Assembly: GCF_015832195.1 (NCBI RefSeq)
Contig: NC_052046.1
Span: 32,144,911-32,208,910, forward strand
DNA length: 64,000 nucleotides
Source of the DNA: Motacilla alba alba
Taxonomy: Eukaryota > Chordata > Aves > Passeriformes > Motacillidae
Direction: 5' to 3'
Below are positions 1 to 11,800 of the stretch, one piece after another. The translations under genes were made by a program, and so were the position numbers. The number at the start of each line of letters is the position of its first letter. Position 1 is the stretch's first letter. A model generated the notes under the pieces. The model saw only the letters and a list, made by a program, of their open reading frames with translations. It was not told where the DNA came from and made no database searches.

Positions 1-3000
1 AAAGAAAGGCATTATTTTGCACTTTAAACTGAATAATCAAAACAATGTGAAAAGAAAACATTAAACTTGCTGTTTATTTGAAAATGTTAAGTGTACTGGA
101 TAAGTATTACATGCCTTTTGCATATGTTGCCCAAAAGAAAAAAAGTCTCCAAGCAGTAAATCATGCGCAGATGCATCTAATTTTGATGTATGCAGATGGA
201 GTCCAGAGGAGGCTGTAACAGAAGAAAATGGAACTTCCAAAATGGAGACAAATGTCAAGCAGCCATTTCTTCTTAGGTGTTTTTGTTGTGATCTGAAAAC
301 AGGTCTCAATTGTTGTTCGTAGATAATTTTTAATTGTTCCAAATTTTCTGACGGTTTCTTTTTCTAAATCAAATACTGAAAGTAACAAGGAATTTGGAAA
401 AAAAAAAAGAATGATTTGGCAGCTGTAGCCTGGGCAAAATTCTCCGGTTGGATAGTTTCACTGACACCTGGAGAGTAATGCTAACGGACCACTTGGTGCT
501 GGATGTCTTACATGTGATTTTGTTGCTGTCACAGCTGTGCTAAAATTTCTTATTATTAGTATGACATTGAAGCTCTTGCAAGCCCTCAAAGAATGCAGAT
601 GGCGGGTAGAGTAAGAAGGATTTTTTTTTTAGGGACTGAGCATGCTGAGATGCTAGTGATGTCTTAGATACACATTAAAAAATAAAGTCTCACTCTGGAA
701 AGACACGTTGACTCAAGAATTATTCTACCTATCAAAAGTATTGGGAAAAAATCAGACAGGCGAATTAAAATACACTAATGTCAGAAAACAGCATTCTGAC
801 TGGTAGGAACCAATGTAAGGAGCACTCTGAACTGAGTACTAAGGAAATGCAGTTAAATTTGGATGCTCTTGGAATATCTCTATAAAATTCAACCTCCACA
901 GTAAGACCTAATGTGAAAACAACCTTGAAAAGGATGTTGATTAGTCAGAGTTAAAATTAATTTTAGAAAAAAAAAATCCATTCTGACATTGTAGTTTCCA
1001 TTTATGTTGTATCATCATAGTTTGTTCAATGAAGAGCCTGTTACATCCTGGAAGGGGAAAAAAATCAGGAAACTGAAAATTAAATGAATGGTTTTCCTCT
1101 TTTTTGTAATGCACTAAAACAACAGACTAATTTATAGCCTCAAAAACAGTAGTGCAAATGTTTTAGTATACCTGGTAAGGACAAGCACCATGTAATCCTT
1201 TCTGCTTGATGAAGAAAATAGCTTTGTGAAAATGATGACAGAGCCTTAGGATTGGCAGTGAGAGTAGTAAATGAAACCAATTTCCCTTCTATCAAGAAAA
1301 ATAAATGGATGAGCTTGGTTTCAAAATAAAAAAATGTCCAAAAATATGTACAAGGCTCTTTTCATTAGGTTTTTTTTTTCCCTCTGTTCTTTACAGTGGC
1401 AGTTTGTACAGCAATGTAGTAGCCTGTAAATTATTTACATTTATCAGTGTTAAGAAACTTTACTCATTAGCTCATCAACTTAGCTCATTCTAACAAATGT
1501 GGTTTTAGCCTTAGTAGCCACCATTACTAAAAGCCTAGCACATGAGGGTTGGGAGAAAGTGGATGTTAGGAATCTGAAACCATATGAGGATCAGCAAGGA
1601 AATGAAAAGTCTTTCTTTCCCAGTTCCAGATCATTATGGAACCTTTAGAGAGGTGTGGTGGCAGGAAAGGGCTGATGCACCTGATTAAAGAATGGTTTCA
1701 TGCACCAGCATAAAGAACCAGCAAATAAGGATGTAAGTTTTAGCCCCTGATGGTAAAGACGGGCAAAATTCTAAATGGTAATTAACAAATAGTTGAACCG
1801 AAATTGACTGTTAGAAACAGCAAGAGTAAAGGTCATGACAATAAATGAGCAATGTTTTGACATAAGCCTTAACACATTTCTTATCACACTTGGGAAATAA
1901 GTAAAAAAGCATTAGAATTTAGTAATTAGACCAACATTTAGGTCAGGTGTTGTAGATGTATTAAACTTGGAATTTTACAGAATTGACTGAATTTCAAGCG
2001 CCATAAATTTAAAATTTCTGTGGAGGGATGATTCTTTTCGTCTTCTTTGTACTAGTTACCTTAGAGGTCAAGTTATCAAGTTTCCTGATGCAGCAAAATA
2101 ATTATCAACCACTGAGGCTTTTAAAATTTCAGATAACCAGTTTCTGCTGAGCATTAAAATACACAGCTTTTGTTTCACTTATGTTTCTGAAGAGTGCTAG
2201 ATGGACCTCTTTTTGCTGTTATTTCTAAATAACCCACCACAGAAGAACACCTGCAACCCTGATGTACAGCTTTAGTAAGAGAGGTTATATTTTGAGTTAA
2301 AAAGGTTTTGATTTTCTCCTTCATAAATACTACTCAAATTCCTGCCTTTTCAGAGCAGTCTAGGAAACTATTTCTTAACTGCTGCTGTTAAGAACGGTTA
2401 AGAAAACACAAGCCTGCTCTTCGAATAAAAGGAGCAAATGAGAAAAAGAGAAGAGGTACAGTGTATGGACTATGTTTTGCAAATTACTTTCGAAAATATG
2501 ACTAAAGGTCGTTTGCGTAACTTATTCCATTGGAATTGCCTCATCATGAATCACCATGAAGCTTGTGCTAAATTGATTTATGCACTTTAAAGTATTAGAG
2601 AACCACTCACAGAATTTGTTTCCTATTCTTTTTCTACAGTTAATGTTCCTGGTTCTTTAGAAAAATATTAAAACATTTTCTACAAGACTATTCAAAAAAA
2701 TATCCATAATCTCCATAGAAACCAAATGGAAAAGAATTAAATTTATAGAACAGAAATTTCTCCTTTCAGTAGTGAAAAGAGGCCAGAAATTGGACAGATA
2801 TGAGCAGATATGGTTATGTCACTTTTTTTCTTCCTTGCAGTTTTTCAAGTGGTGCTGTGGGAAAAGGAAAATCTTTTTGAAGGAGCCTGGGTTTTGGGCA
2901 CATTTTTATTGGGAAAGAATCCATGTAGTTCTATCATATTTCATCTTTGGACAATCCTTTGACTTTTTATTTTACTTACACTCATATTAAATAATGGTGC

Positions 3001-3358
3001 GTGGGTTTAACAGATTTAGTATATCAGTCCACCAATAAATAAGCAAATAAAAGAAATTATAATTTTACATAAAATGTCAAAGACTGAAATTGTTCAAGTG
3101 TTTTTAAATTGTCTGTTATCACTCTAGCCTGTCTTTTTCTGGCCTTTTCTCTCAGTCTGTACTCAAATGCTGGATCAAGAAATGGTCTGGTGAAAGAGCC
3201 TGGCTTAAGTATTACTATTTCTCACTTGTGATTTCTGGCTCCCTGTTACTGCTCTCTGTAGTCCCTTTCTGCATTGGAGGTTACAAAACTGATGGAATGT
3301 AAACACTCATTTTCTTTTTTTCTTTCTTTCCTTCTTTCTTTCCCCCTCTTCTGTCCAG
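1..3358. other. AT-rich unique non-coding DNA
   Basis: No interspersed repeat family is recognisable here and no open frame looks like a complete gene. The minus strand at 363-61 carries an open stretch behind a strong polypyrimidine/AG sequence, described as a finding. The right end (3307-3357) is a pyrimidine tract of C and T ending in CAG that serves as the acceptor for the candidate exon at 3359. Short A and T runs are scattered throughout. Whether the block is intergenic or intronic cannot be told. Confidence 0.6.
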
Positions 3359-4864
3359 ATATCTGTTATCCTAAAGCTGTCTGACCATCAGAGTCCCGAA
3401 AAGGATTGTATGGGAGGAGACAACAAGTAGAAAAGGTAAGTGCATCCCGAGGCCAGAGTGCTGCTGGGCATGGACTTTCACCCTGAGATTTGAGACTGGA
3501 GAAGTCACCACAATCTTCTTCTGTGTTTACTGAATTTGTCACTGGGTCCTTGACTGTATCTAGGGATGGAGGATTCCAAATTTCCACTGATCTTAGGTTT
3601 GTGAGCCATCTACTTCTTCTGTTTGCAGGTGTTAAATATTCATGGCTTTGGTCCTAGCTAGAGGCAACGAGTTACTGAAGGCTGAAAGCAGATGGTATTG
3701 CAAGTTTGGCAGCTAAAAAGAGAGGTACGTAAGTGAGTGAATGAATTTCAAAAAAGACTCATGACTCACCACTTGCTATTCTTGTCAATGATGAATAAAA
3801 CAGTGCCCTTGAGCTTAAAGAGTTGCTATTAAATTATTTTAAAACACCATACCCCTTTGGCATTTATTTTGCCTTTTCTTAGAAGAATGGTTATGCAGTG
3901 TTGAAAACATTGGCAACTGTGGCTGGTCTCCTTTTCTTTGTTTCTTTCTATTAAGAACTAAATATATATATTGAAAGAAAAAAAATATAATAGTGTGCCA
4001 AAATTTTTCTCTTGACAAAACCCTGAAAATTAAAACTGTCTTACTTAAGGTTGTCCCAAGTCTGAAAAAGCAAACATTTTTGTAATAGTGCTCACATTGT
4101 ACCCTACAGTACATTACAAAATTAATTTCAGTTGCTTATGTTGATGATCCCATTGTAATAGAATTACACTAAAAAATGCATCTGGAAGACCACATAATGG
4201 ATATTGCTTTTTGACAAGGTCTGAGCTTCTAGTTCTTCAAAGAAAAAATTTAAAATACCTTTTTTTGATACAGTGCTGAGGTACACAACTGTAAAAAAAC
4301 TATTCTATTTTTATATATGTGACCTCCAAATAATATTAGTCATTCTATTTGTGTCAGTGGTTTTTTTATGATTGCTGACAAGGCTCTAAGTAGCTCAAAT
4401 TTACTCAAAAAAAAGAGAAACTTTTCCTTTTTTCTCCCTTATCTGTATCTCAGGAAGACTATTAAAGCAAACATTAAATGATGTTTCAGATTTCTTGTGG
4501 ATTTACAACAGATAAATATCAAATATCAAGATAGAAGATTTAAAGCACTAATTCAATAGAGAACACTTCACTGACACCCCCATTGGGGTAATTTGAGTAC
4601 TGTGATTCTCTTCTAAGCAAGATCAGTAAACTGTTTTTTTATATTAGTTGAAAAGGATATTCTTCAGTTTTAGAATTCCTAAAAGAAAGGTTTTGAGACT
4701 GATAGTCAAAATTTTAATTTTTTCTTATCCTGACCCAACATCACATACGGTGACAAGGGATGATGGTGCTCTGACACCTCAGGGTTTACCTCGCTCCTGC
4801 ATTCACAGTGACTGTGGTGGGGAACTGCAAGAACGGCAGAATTTCAAGCAAGGTGGGAGATTAG
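3359..4864 (+). ncRNA. Candidate spliced non-coding transcript (three exon-like segments)
   Basis: Three segments on the plus strand are each bounded by good splice signals. Segment 1 (3359-3435, 77 nt) follows a roughly 50-nt C/T tract ending in CAG and ends in AAAAG before GTAAGT. Segment 2 (3629-3724, 96 nt) follows CTTCTTCTGTTTGCAG and ends in GAGAG before GTACGT; GTAAGT four bases later is an alternative donor. Segment 3 (4809-4864) follows CTCGCTCCTGCATTCACAG and ends before GTAAGA. The first intron would be only 193 nt. Segment 1 has stops in all three frames, and segment 2 holds a 24-codon ATG frame (4 residues in: MALV, ending FGS), so a coding exon is unlikely; a lncRNA or 5' UTR exons fit better. 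No promoter or poly(A) site can be tied to it. The order and pairing of the exons are inferred, and GTAAGT alone is no more frequent in the window than chance would give. Confidence 0.3.
3725..4808. other. AT-rich non-coding DNA (intron 2 of the candidate transcript, if real)
   Basis: No repeat family or gene is seen. The 91-codon and 84-codon frames here are low-complexity, K/F-rich translations of AT-rich DNA. Confidence 0.55.
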
Positions 4865-4998
4865 GTAAGAAGGATGTGACATCTTTTCTCTTAGCTAAAT
4901 AATTACCAAGGCCTTGAATAGTCTGAACTCTTGTTAAATTGATATGGTTTATTTTTGAGGTTCTTTTGCTGTTTTATTTGTTTGTTTGCTAGAGGTTT

Positions 4999-5000
<2 letters not shown>

Positions 5001-5029
<29 letters not shown>

Positions 5030-5040
5030 GTTTTGTTTTT
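5001..5040 (+). repeat. (TTTTG)n simple repeat
   Basis: Seven consecutive TTTTG units followed by a T run, visible directly. It is a microsatellite-class low-complexity tract with no sign of function. Confidence 0.95.
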
Positions 5041-8000
5041 AATTGAGCAAGACAAGGAAAACATTGCACAATGATAAGTGCCTCCAGTTTATAAATTTTC
5101 TTTCCTGGTTAATGGCTTTGTATCCTGACCTAGAAAAATCATACATACAAGTCCTTATATGATCATTTTCAGTTTTAATTACCTGCACATATACAAAGTA
5201 ATGGTTCTCTATCTTGAAATTAGTTTCTTCAATAAATTTTTAAAAAACTATTAAAAGTTTGCATATTTGTATAAATTTGGCAGGTTATGTTTTGTTTTGA
5301 GGGTTTTTTTTGTTTGGGGTTTTTGTTTTGTTTTGTTTTTATTTTCCTTTGGTTTTTTTGTTAATATTTGCAGGAAAAGATGCAACCTCTCCCAGGAACT
5401 AGAAGCTAGATTTAAGATTGTGATCTACTTAGTGCTATAATTATTGATTTTCAGAGAATACCAGAAACCCCACTGCATTTGACAAAGATAAGATTCTTGC
5501 AATTTATTTCTTATTATATTGAACAATTCCTGTTCTGAAGAGGATGTAAACAAACATACAGTAAAAATTTTCAAAAAATTAATGTCTTCTCATTCATTCC
5601 AGTAAAAATCTGGCCAAATTGAAAGCACAGAAAAAATAGTCGCAAAAGAGCAATAATTTCATGTTTATTTCCTAGTGGCTAAATGGAAAACCATAAAAAC
5701 AATGAAACTGCACCTAACTAGAGATTAATTTATGCAAGGTAGCTGACTTCACCAGCAGCCACAAGAAGAAGTCATAAATGCAGTTCAGGAAGTATGTGCA
5801 ACATATTCCAGATCTCTTCTATTTTCAGTTCAGTAGATTTTCTCCTCTAAATGTAAGTTCTGCCTCTTTGATAATCAAATGCAAGGTATATTTCCAAGAG
5901 TTTATCAAATTTCTCAACTTTGGCACATATAATTATTTTTTTACTTCAAATTTCATAGCTTCTGTGTGAAACACTCTTGAATTTTTATTATTTTGAGCCT
6001 GATTGCCAGATGACATGTCTTGGTGCTCATAGTTATTCTGTTGACTGCTTCTATGACCTTAGGGAGTTGAGTGGTTTGTGCAAAAATTTTTGTTTAGCTT
6101 TGCTAAACATAAGTAGAAAGAATCACAAGCTTTAGATGCTTTTCACTGCACTTCATTCTTCTTTTCTTTTTTTTTTTCCTAGTTAATGACCAGGTAACAT
6201 TTTTTAGCCCAGCAAAGCAAACTGTGAAGGAAGCTGATGACTCACACAAATATTTTTTCTGAGGAATTCAAGTGTCAAGTTTATATAACTGGAAATAAAT
6301 ATGACACAGGAAGTAACCTTTCTTCTGACAAATTATTCTTCCATTATAGTTATGGGTCAGGGACATTAAATATTTATTAATCATTTCAGGACAAGCATTT
6401 GAAATTTAAAAATAAGAATTAATGCACATTTTGATTTTATCAGCCTATGTAATCTTTTTTATCAAGATTCTTCCAATCTAGTCACCTTTTTTAAAAAAAG
6501 TTTTGTTGGTAATCTTCCTTGGGTGTTGCTAGCTGAGTATTGCCCCCTAAAACCCTCAAAAGCTTGGGCTAATAGACAAATGAAGACCTCAGCAGTTTCT
6601 TTTAGTCTTATGGATGGACATTGCTTTTGACAGTTCAAATTCCTGGGGAAAAAATCAAACATGTTGGAAAAAATCATTATGCTGGGAAAATCCACAAATA
6701 CTTCTAATACTCCCCAGTCTAAAAGGAGCTCAGATTAAATATATGAAGGCATGGACATCTTGGCTAGTATACCAGCAGTCACCTAAGTATGATACAAATA
6801 CTGAATTGAGACTAATATCATATGGTTTCAATAAAAGAGATTATTCGACTTATATGCCTTTATATTTTTGGTATGGTCCTATAATACATCTATTATCATA
6901 ATATGCAGACATGATATAGTCAGTGAACTATATAGGCAATGGGAGTCTTCAAAAAAATCAGATTAATTATTTTTTTCTGGTGCCTACTAGTACACAGAAC
7001 AAAAAAACCTACCTATATAATGGAAGGCTGTGAAAACTGTATTAACTTTTATTTTTTGGAAGAACTCATCTAGAGCTTGCTACGCAGTCTTGTGTCCCAC
7101 ATAACAGGTCTTTAATCTGCCTGTACAAAATGCAATTGCAGTGGATAGGGTACACAGAAATAACAAATTTCATCCCAAGACATTAGGGAGTCTTATTATG
7201 AGCTGACTCACCACAGAAAAAATAGCACTTCATTTCTCTTTACTGATTCTCTAAAATTTTTGGCAAATTTTTGTTTTCTTCTGTGAAATTTTGAATAGTT
7301 GGGACATTTGACCATTAAAAACATAGAGCAGTTCTGTTTACGTGGTTATTGACAATCCAGCCTTTGCTTTCCTCCTCTGCTAGACTGAGATAACTAATTA
7401 GACGGAAATCACTCTGTGCTGAAGATTTCTTGATTGTGTTAGCATAATCATCTATACTTTGGAATGATCATCCATATTTCACACCATATAGAAAAATGTG
7501 AAAGGACCATGAAAAGTCTTTACAAAGTAGTTAGTGGCTTTAGGTTTTACAGCTTGTTTTTCTCTTTCTGGAAGATATGCCACTTCATATTTACATGATA
7601 ATGTATTTTCTGGTAACACTGTGAATATAGTGGCATTGAGATTTTTTTATTATTTTAAATGGCAAATGAATGGGTTTTTAAAAAGTAACAAAAAAAAAAA
7701 AAAAACACCCAAATAGTTTTGTGGCGTTATAACTTTCACCCATCTTAAATACAAGGGAAGACTTATCACTAAATATACCCTAGCTGTGTGCCATTTCCAC
7801 TTGAAAATCATGCTTTGTAAGTCTCATTTAGCTCTGTGGAATAGATACCTTGAAAATTGAAGTCTTAAAATATTCAGTGTGTTTCAGACCTGTCTAGGGA
7901 AAAAATTTAGTGTCTGTCAGATAGCCACAATTTTTGCATTGGCCATAAATTTTTCACCACTTTACAGTGGAACACCTGAACTACCTCAAGAGCTATCAAA

Positions 8001-8820
8001 GGCAATTGGGGAAGAACAGCTTGTTTTCTGCGTTCCTACTGTGCATATACAGCTGAGCAGTGCACAGCATTTTGATGGGTTGTGGTCTGTCAGTGGCATC
8101 TCCTCTGGGATTACAAAGCTGATGATATGATGTAAATTCAAAGATTATCTGAGGTACACTTTAGGAGTATGACACTGTAGTTAATTTTGTCTATTACTTA
8201 TTTGCTTTCAGGAAGTTGCCAGAGAGCATCCCACACTGCTATCTGTGTAACAGCATGATAAATATATATAGACTGTAAATACCTCCATAGTAACAGATAT
8301 AATTAATAGAAAATAGAAATACTCAAAGAAGGTCTTTATCATTTCTTAAGCTAGAAATTACATGCTCCATTTGTACTTCTGCAGAAATTAATTTAAAATA
8401 AGAGTGTCTGTGTGAGGCCTTTCCTTTTCAGAACTGAAAGAGTGCACCTGAAATACTCACTGATTGACAAATTTGCTGTTAATTTGGCTTTGCAGTGGTG
8501 TACAATAATATTTGGATGTATCATCTGTATAAACAGACAAAACAAGCCACACAGGATGAAGAAAAACATGTGAGATTACAACATTCTGTTTTTCCCAGAT
8601 GGAAGAAACAAAAAAGCTGTGGTGCCCTTATGCTATTCCTTCAAAGAAAACTACAAAACTGCATAAGCTGTTCTCTAATGGATATGGGTTCTATTTATAT
8701 TCTTAATTACTGTTCACAGTTCAGCACATAATCTTAATTTAAAACTTTATTTCATCTTCTTTTGTTATGATATAGAGTGATAACTTTACTTTGGACTCAA
8801 ACACAAATGTATCTATACTT

Positions 8821-8885
8821 TGCCTTTAGTTTTATTTAGTTGATTTAGTTGATTTAGTTTATTGATTTTATTTTTTAGTTTTATT
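8821..8885 (+). repeat. T-rich imprecise tandem repeat (TTTAGTTGA-like)
   Basis: TTTAGTTGA-like units repeat about three times and then grade into TTTAGTTTATTGATTTTATT. This is a short degenerate tandem array in AT-rich DNA. Confidence 0.75.
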
Positions 8886-11800
8886 AACAGATAACATCTG
8901 TTAGTATCAATACTCTTTTACTCCTACAACTCAGTATTTTGCATTTTTCCTTCTTCCATCTTGTATTAAAAATATTGTTAGGATATAGGTAAATCTTTTA
9001 AAAATGTATTAATACTGACAGAGCGGATATAGATAGAACATGGTAGTGTTTATCTTGCTTACTATTTGAGAATAAAATATATATTCATAGGAGTAAAGTG
9101 TTCATCAGCGGATATGTCTGACCTCCAAAACTGCTACATCTAGTTCTAGAGTTGTATTATTTTTATTATGAAAATGGAATATTGCTGAAGCAGACTAATC
9201 TAATAAGTACTTTGAAAAAAAAAATTAATCCTGACTTTTCTGTAATAATAGTTTAGTGTTAATATCAACATTATGTAAACCTTCTGTTATTACTGAACCT
9301 GTTGCAGAATCAGATGGTACTTACAGACACATCTGCATCTCATAGGAATTGCTGTCACATGACAGCTTTATTTATATATAAGGTAGAAAGTATTAATGCC
9401 AATAGGAACATATAAATAAAAAAATATGCCAAATTGTGTCTTCAATAGATCAGACAAGTCACCATTCTTCAAAAATATGTTCACATAATGCCATAAGAAA
9501 AGTGCTGTAGGGGTAAAAACATTTCAATCTCTTTTTAAAAAAACAAAATCTAGGAACTTTAAAGAGATATTACTGTGTGTTTATGTTACTTGTCAGAGAC
9601 TACATTAAAAATTGATACTGTAATTTTTTCACAAAAAAATCCCCAGTATGAAGTAACAAAAGCAGCAGCAACAACATCAACAACAGAAAAAACCCCAAAC
9701 CAAACAAACCAACCAAAGAAACCCCCACATTCTTCTGAGGTCTTCAGGAACTTTCAAGTCTCTTAAATCTAGAAAATGTTTCACATTGTGAGAAGGGGGG
9801 AAATTCAACAAAATCATTCTCTTTGATAGATTTTTGGAGGGAATGGGGGAGATGGCTACAAAAATCAAGGCAAGAAGAGAGGGTTATTTTAAACCAAATT
9901 TCCCTGTTGACTCTTAAGTCCTTTCAAAACTGAGAGTCATATGAACTGAGAGTCATGTGTTACAGAACAAAATGTGTCCATGTGTGCAACTCATGCAAAG
10001 ACACTCTTCAATGGTAAAAAAAAAGTCTTCCGAGGGCAATTTTATTTCAATACTAAGAAAAACATCCTTCTGATGTAGTATTCAAAATTTAGGCTAATAG
10101 CAAGAGGAAGTTATTCTCTCTTGTTCTATTTGATATAAACTTGTTCTATTGATATAATCTCACCTCCAAGAAATGAGTCAATGGTTGCTTCCAAATATTT
10201 GATGATGAAGCAGAAACCTGTGATTTGGTTTAGTCTTACACTGATCCATATTTTAAATGTTGCTTCCATGACCGTCTGTGACAAGAAGTTCCCCAGTTGA
10301 GTTTCAGACTGAAAAGTCCACCTTTCAGCACGGTTCAAATTGCCAGAACCCCTCAAAGGTTTAGCTTTGGGCTGCTGTCAGATAAGCTTTAGTGGAAGTG
10401 CACAGCATGGATTGTCATTTGTAACACAAAGAAAATGAAGGAATCTCAAAGTACTAAGCATCATTCCACATTTCAAAGTTATGTTTTGTGCTGGTTCCAG
10501 CCCTACTTGTCAGCATTCATAGCTAGAGTATAGGGATCATGCATGCCAGACCTAAAAAAAGGATTCTAATCCTTGGGTACTTAGTCTAGATACTTAATAT
10601 TTACTTGTGTCTTAGGACTGTAAATGGCAAAGTCAAAAACTCCATTCTTAATTGCTGTGTTGCCACATTTTGAACACTTTATCTTAAATTTTTAGTGTTA
10701 GCCTGTAATTGCAAACTCAGTGGAATCCAGTACTCTGTATATTTTTACAAAAACCAAAACAGACCAACCAACTAACCAACAAAACAAAAAAAACCCTCAA
10801 AATGAAACACGATAAAAAAACCAAATTAAATTAAGAACATGAAAATGAGATTTCAGAAAGGAAACAAATCCAAATGGCAGGTATTCCCACTTCTGCATGC
10901 AGACGTTTAGTATATGAAAATGCGTAAGGCTGAAGATGGGATTTGAAAAATTCTACACATTTGAAAAGTAAGAATAACTTGAGAAACAAAACCTCTAAAA
11001 GAGCTCTAAACTAAAACAGTATGTTCGCTTTTGTGACCTATTTCCAGGAGATGGAGATCAAGATTTGATTCCTACAGGAATTCAAAGATTAGATCTGCTG
11101 AAATCATATATGTCTACCATATCAGTTAATATCTAGACATTATACCTCTAAATTCATGTTTGTGTAAGTCTTTGGATATTACAAAGGGGAGCTTCTGAAT
11201 TTAGAATCTAAGGTAGTTACTAAATATTGAAAGTTGAACATGTGACACTGAATGTCTGCTTAAATGGGAGAGGAGCAGAAATTCCAAAAATTAAAGCTGT
11301 GAATGAAGCCACAGACACTTAAAAGAATGATATTTAAACAACCACTATTGGCAGTGTTATATAAAGGTATTGAGTGTAATGGCTCAGATTATTATGAAAA
11401 CCAACTGCTATTTAGGACATGCACACTCTTAAAATCTGTCAAAGAAAGCAGAATGTGCTTTTGGAATTAGTGCTCAGAGCTGACAGGACATGGTGAAACC
11501 CTTAATCATTTCCTTACATAACCCAGCAGGATTATCACATGTCCAGACCATTACATTCCCTTGAATCTGGGGTCATGGCAAGGTTTAAACTGAAATGTGA
11601 TTACCTAAATGTAGAAGATGGACAGTAAATCCCAGTTTAAGCAGTCCCCTTGGTACAATATTGCAAGTGAAAGCTTTTGAATAGCTAGCTTGAATTACTT
11701 CATCTGATAATCAGAACTGAAACTATGAATTACTGTGTGCTTGCTTGGTGGCTGCATGATTTGTTCTCACAACAGCTATTGGCTACTTATCAGAGAATAA

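Noticed and set aside
6147..6194. T-rich acceptor followed by an 11-nt segment and GTAACA
   Set aside because: The donor is weak and there is no partner; likely chance in a T-rich tract.
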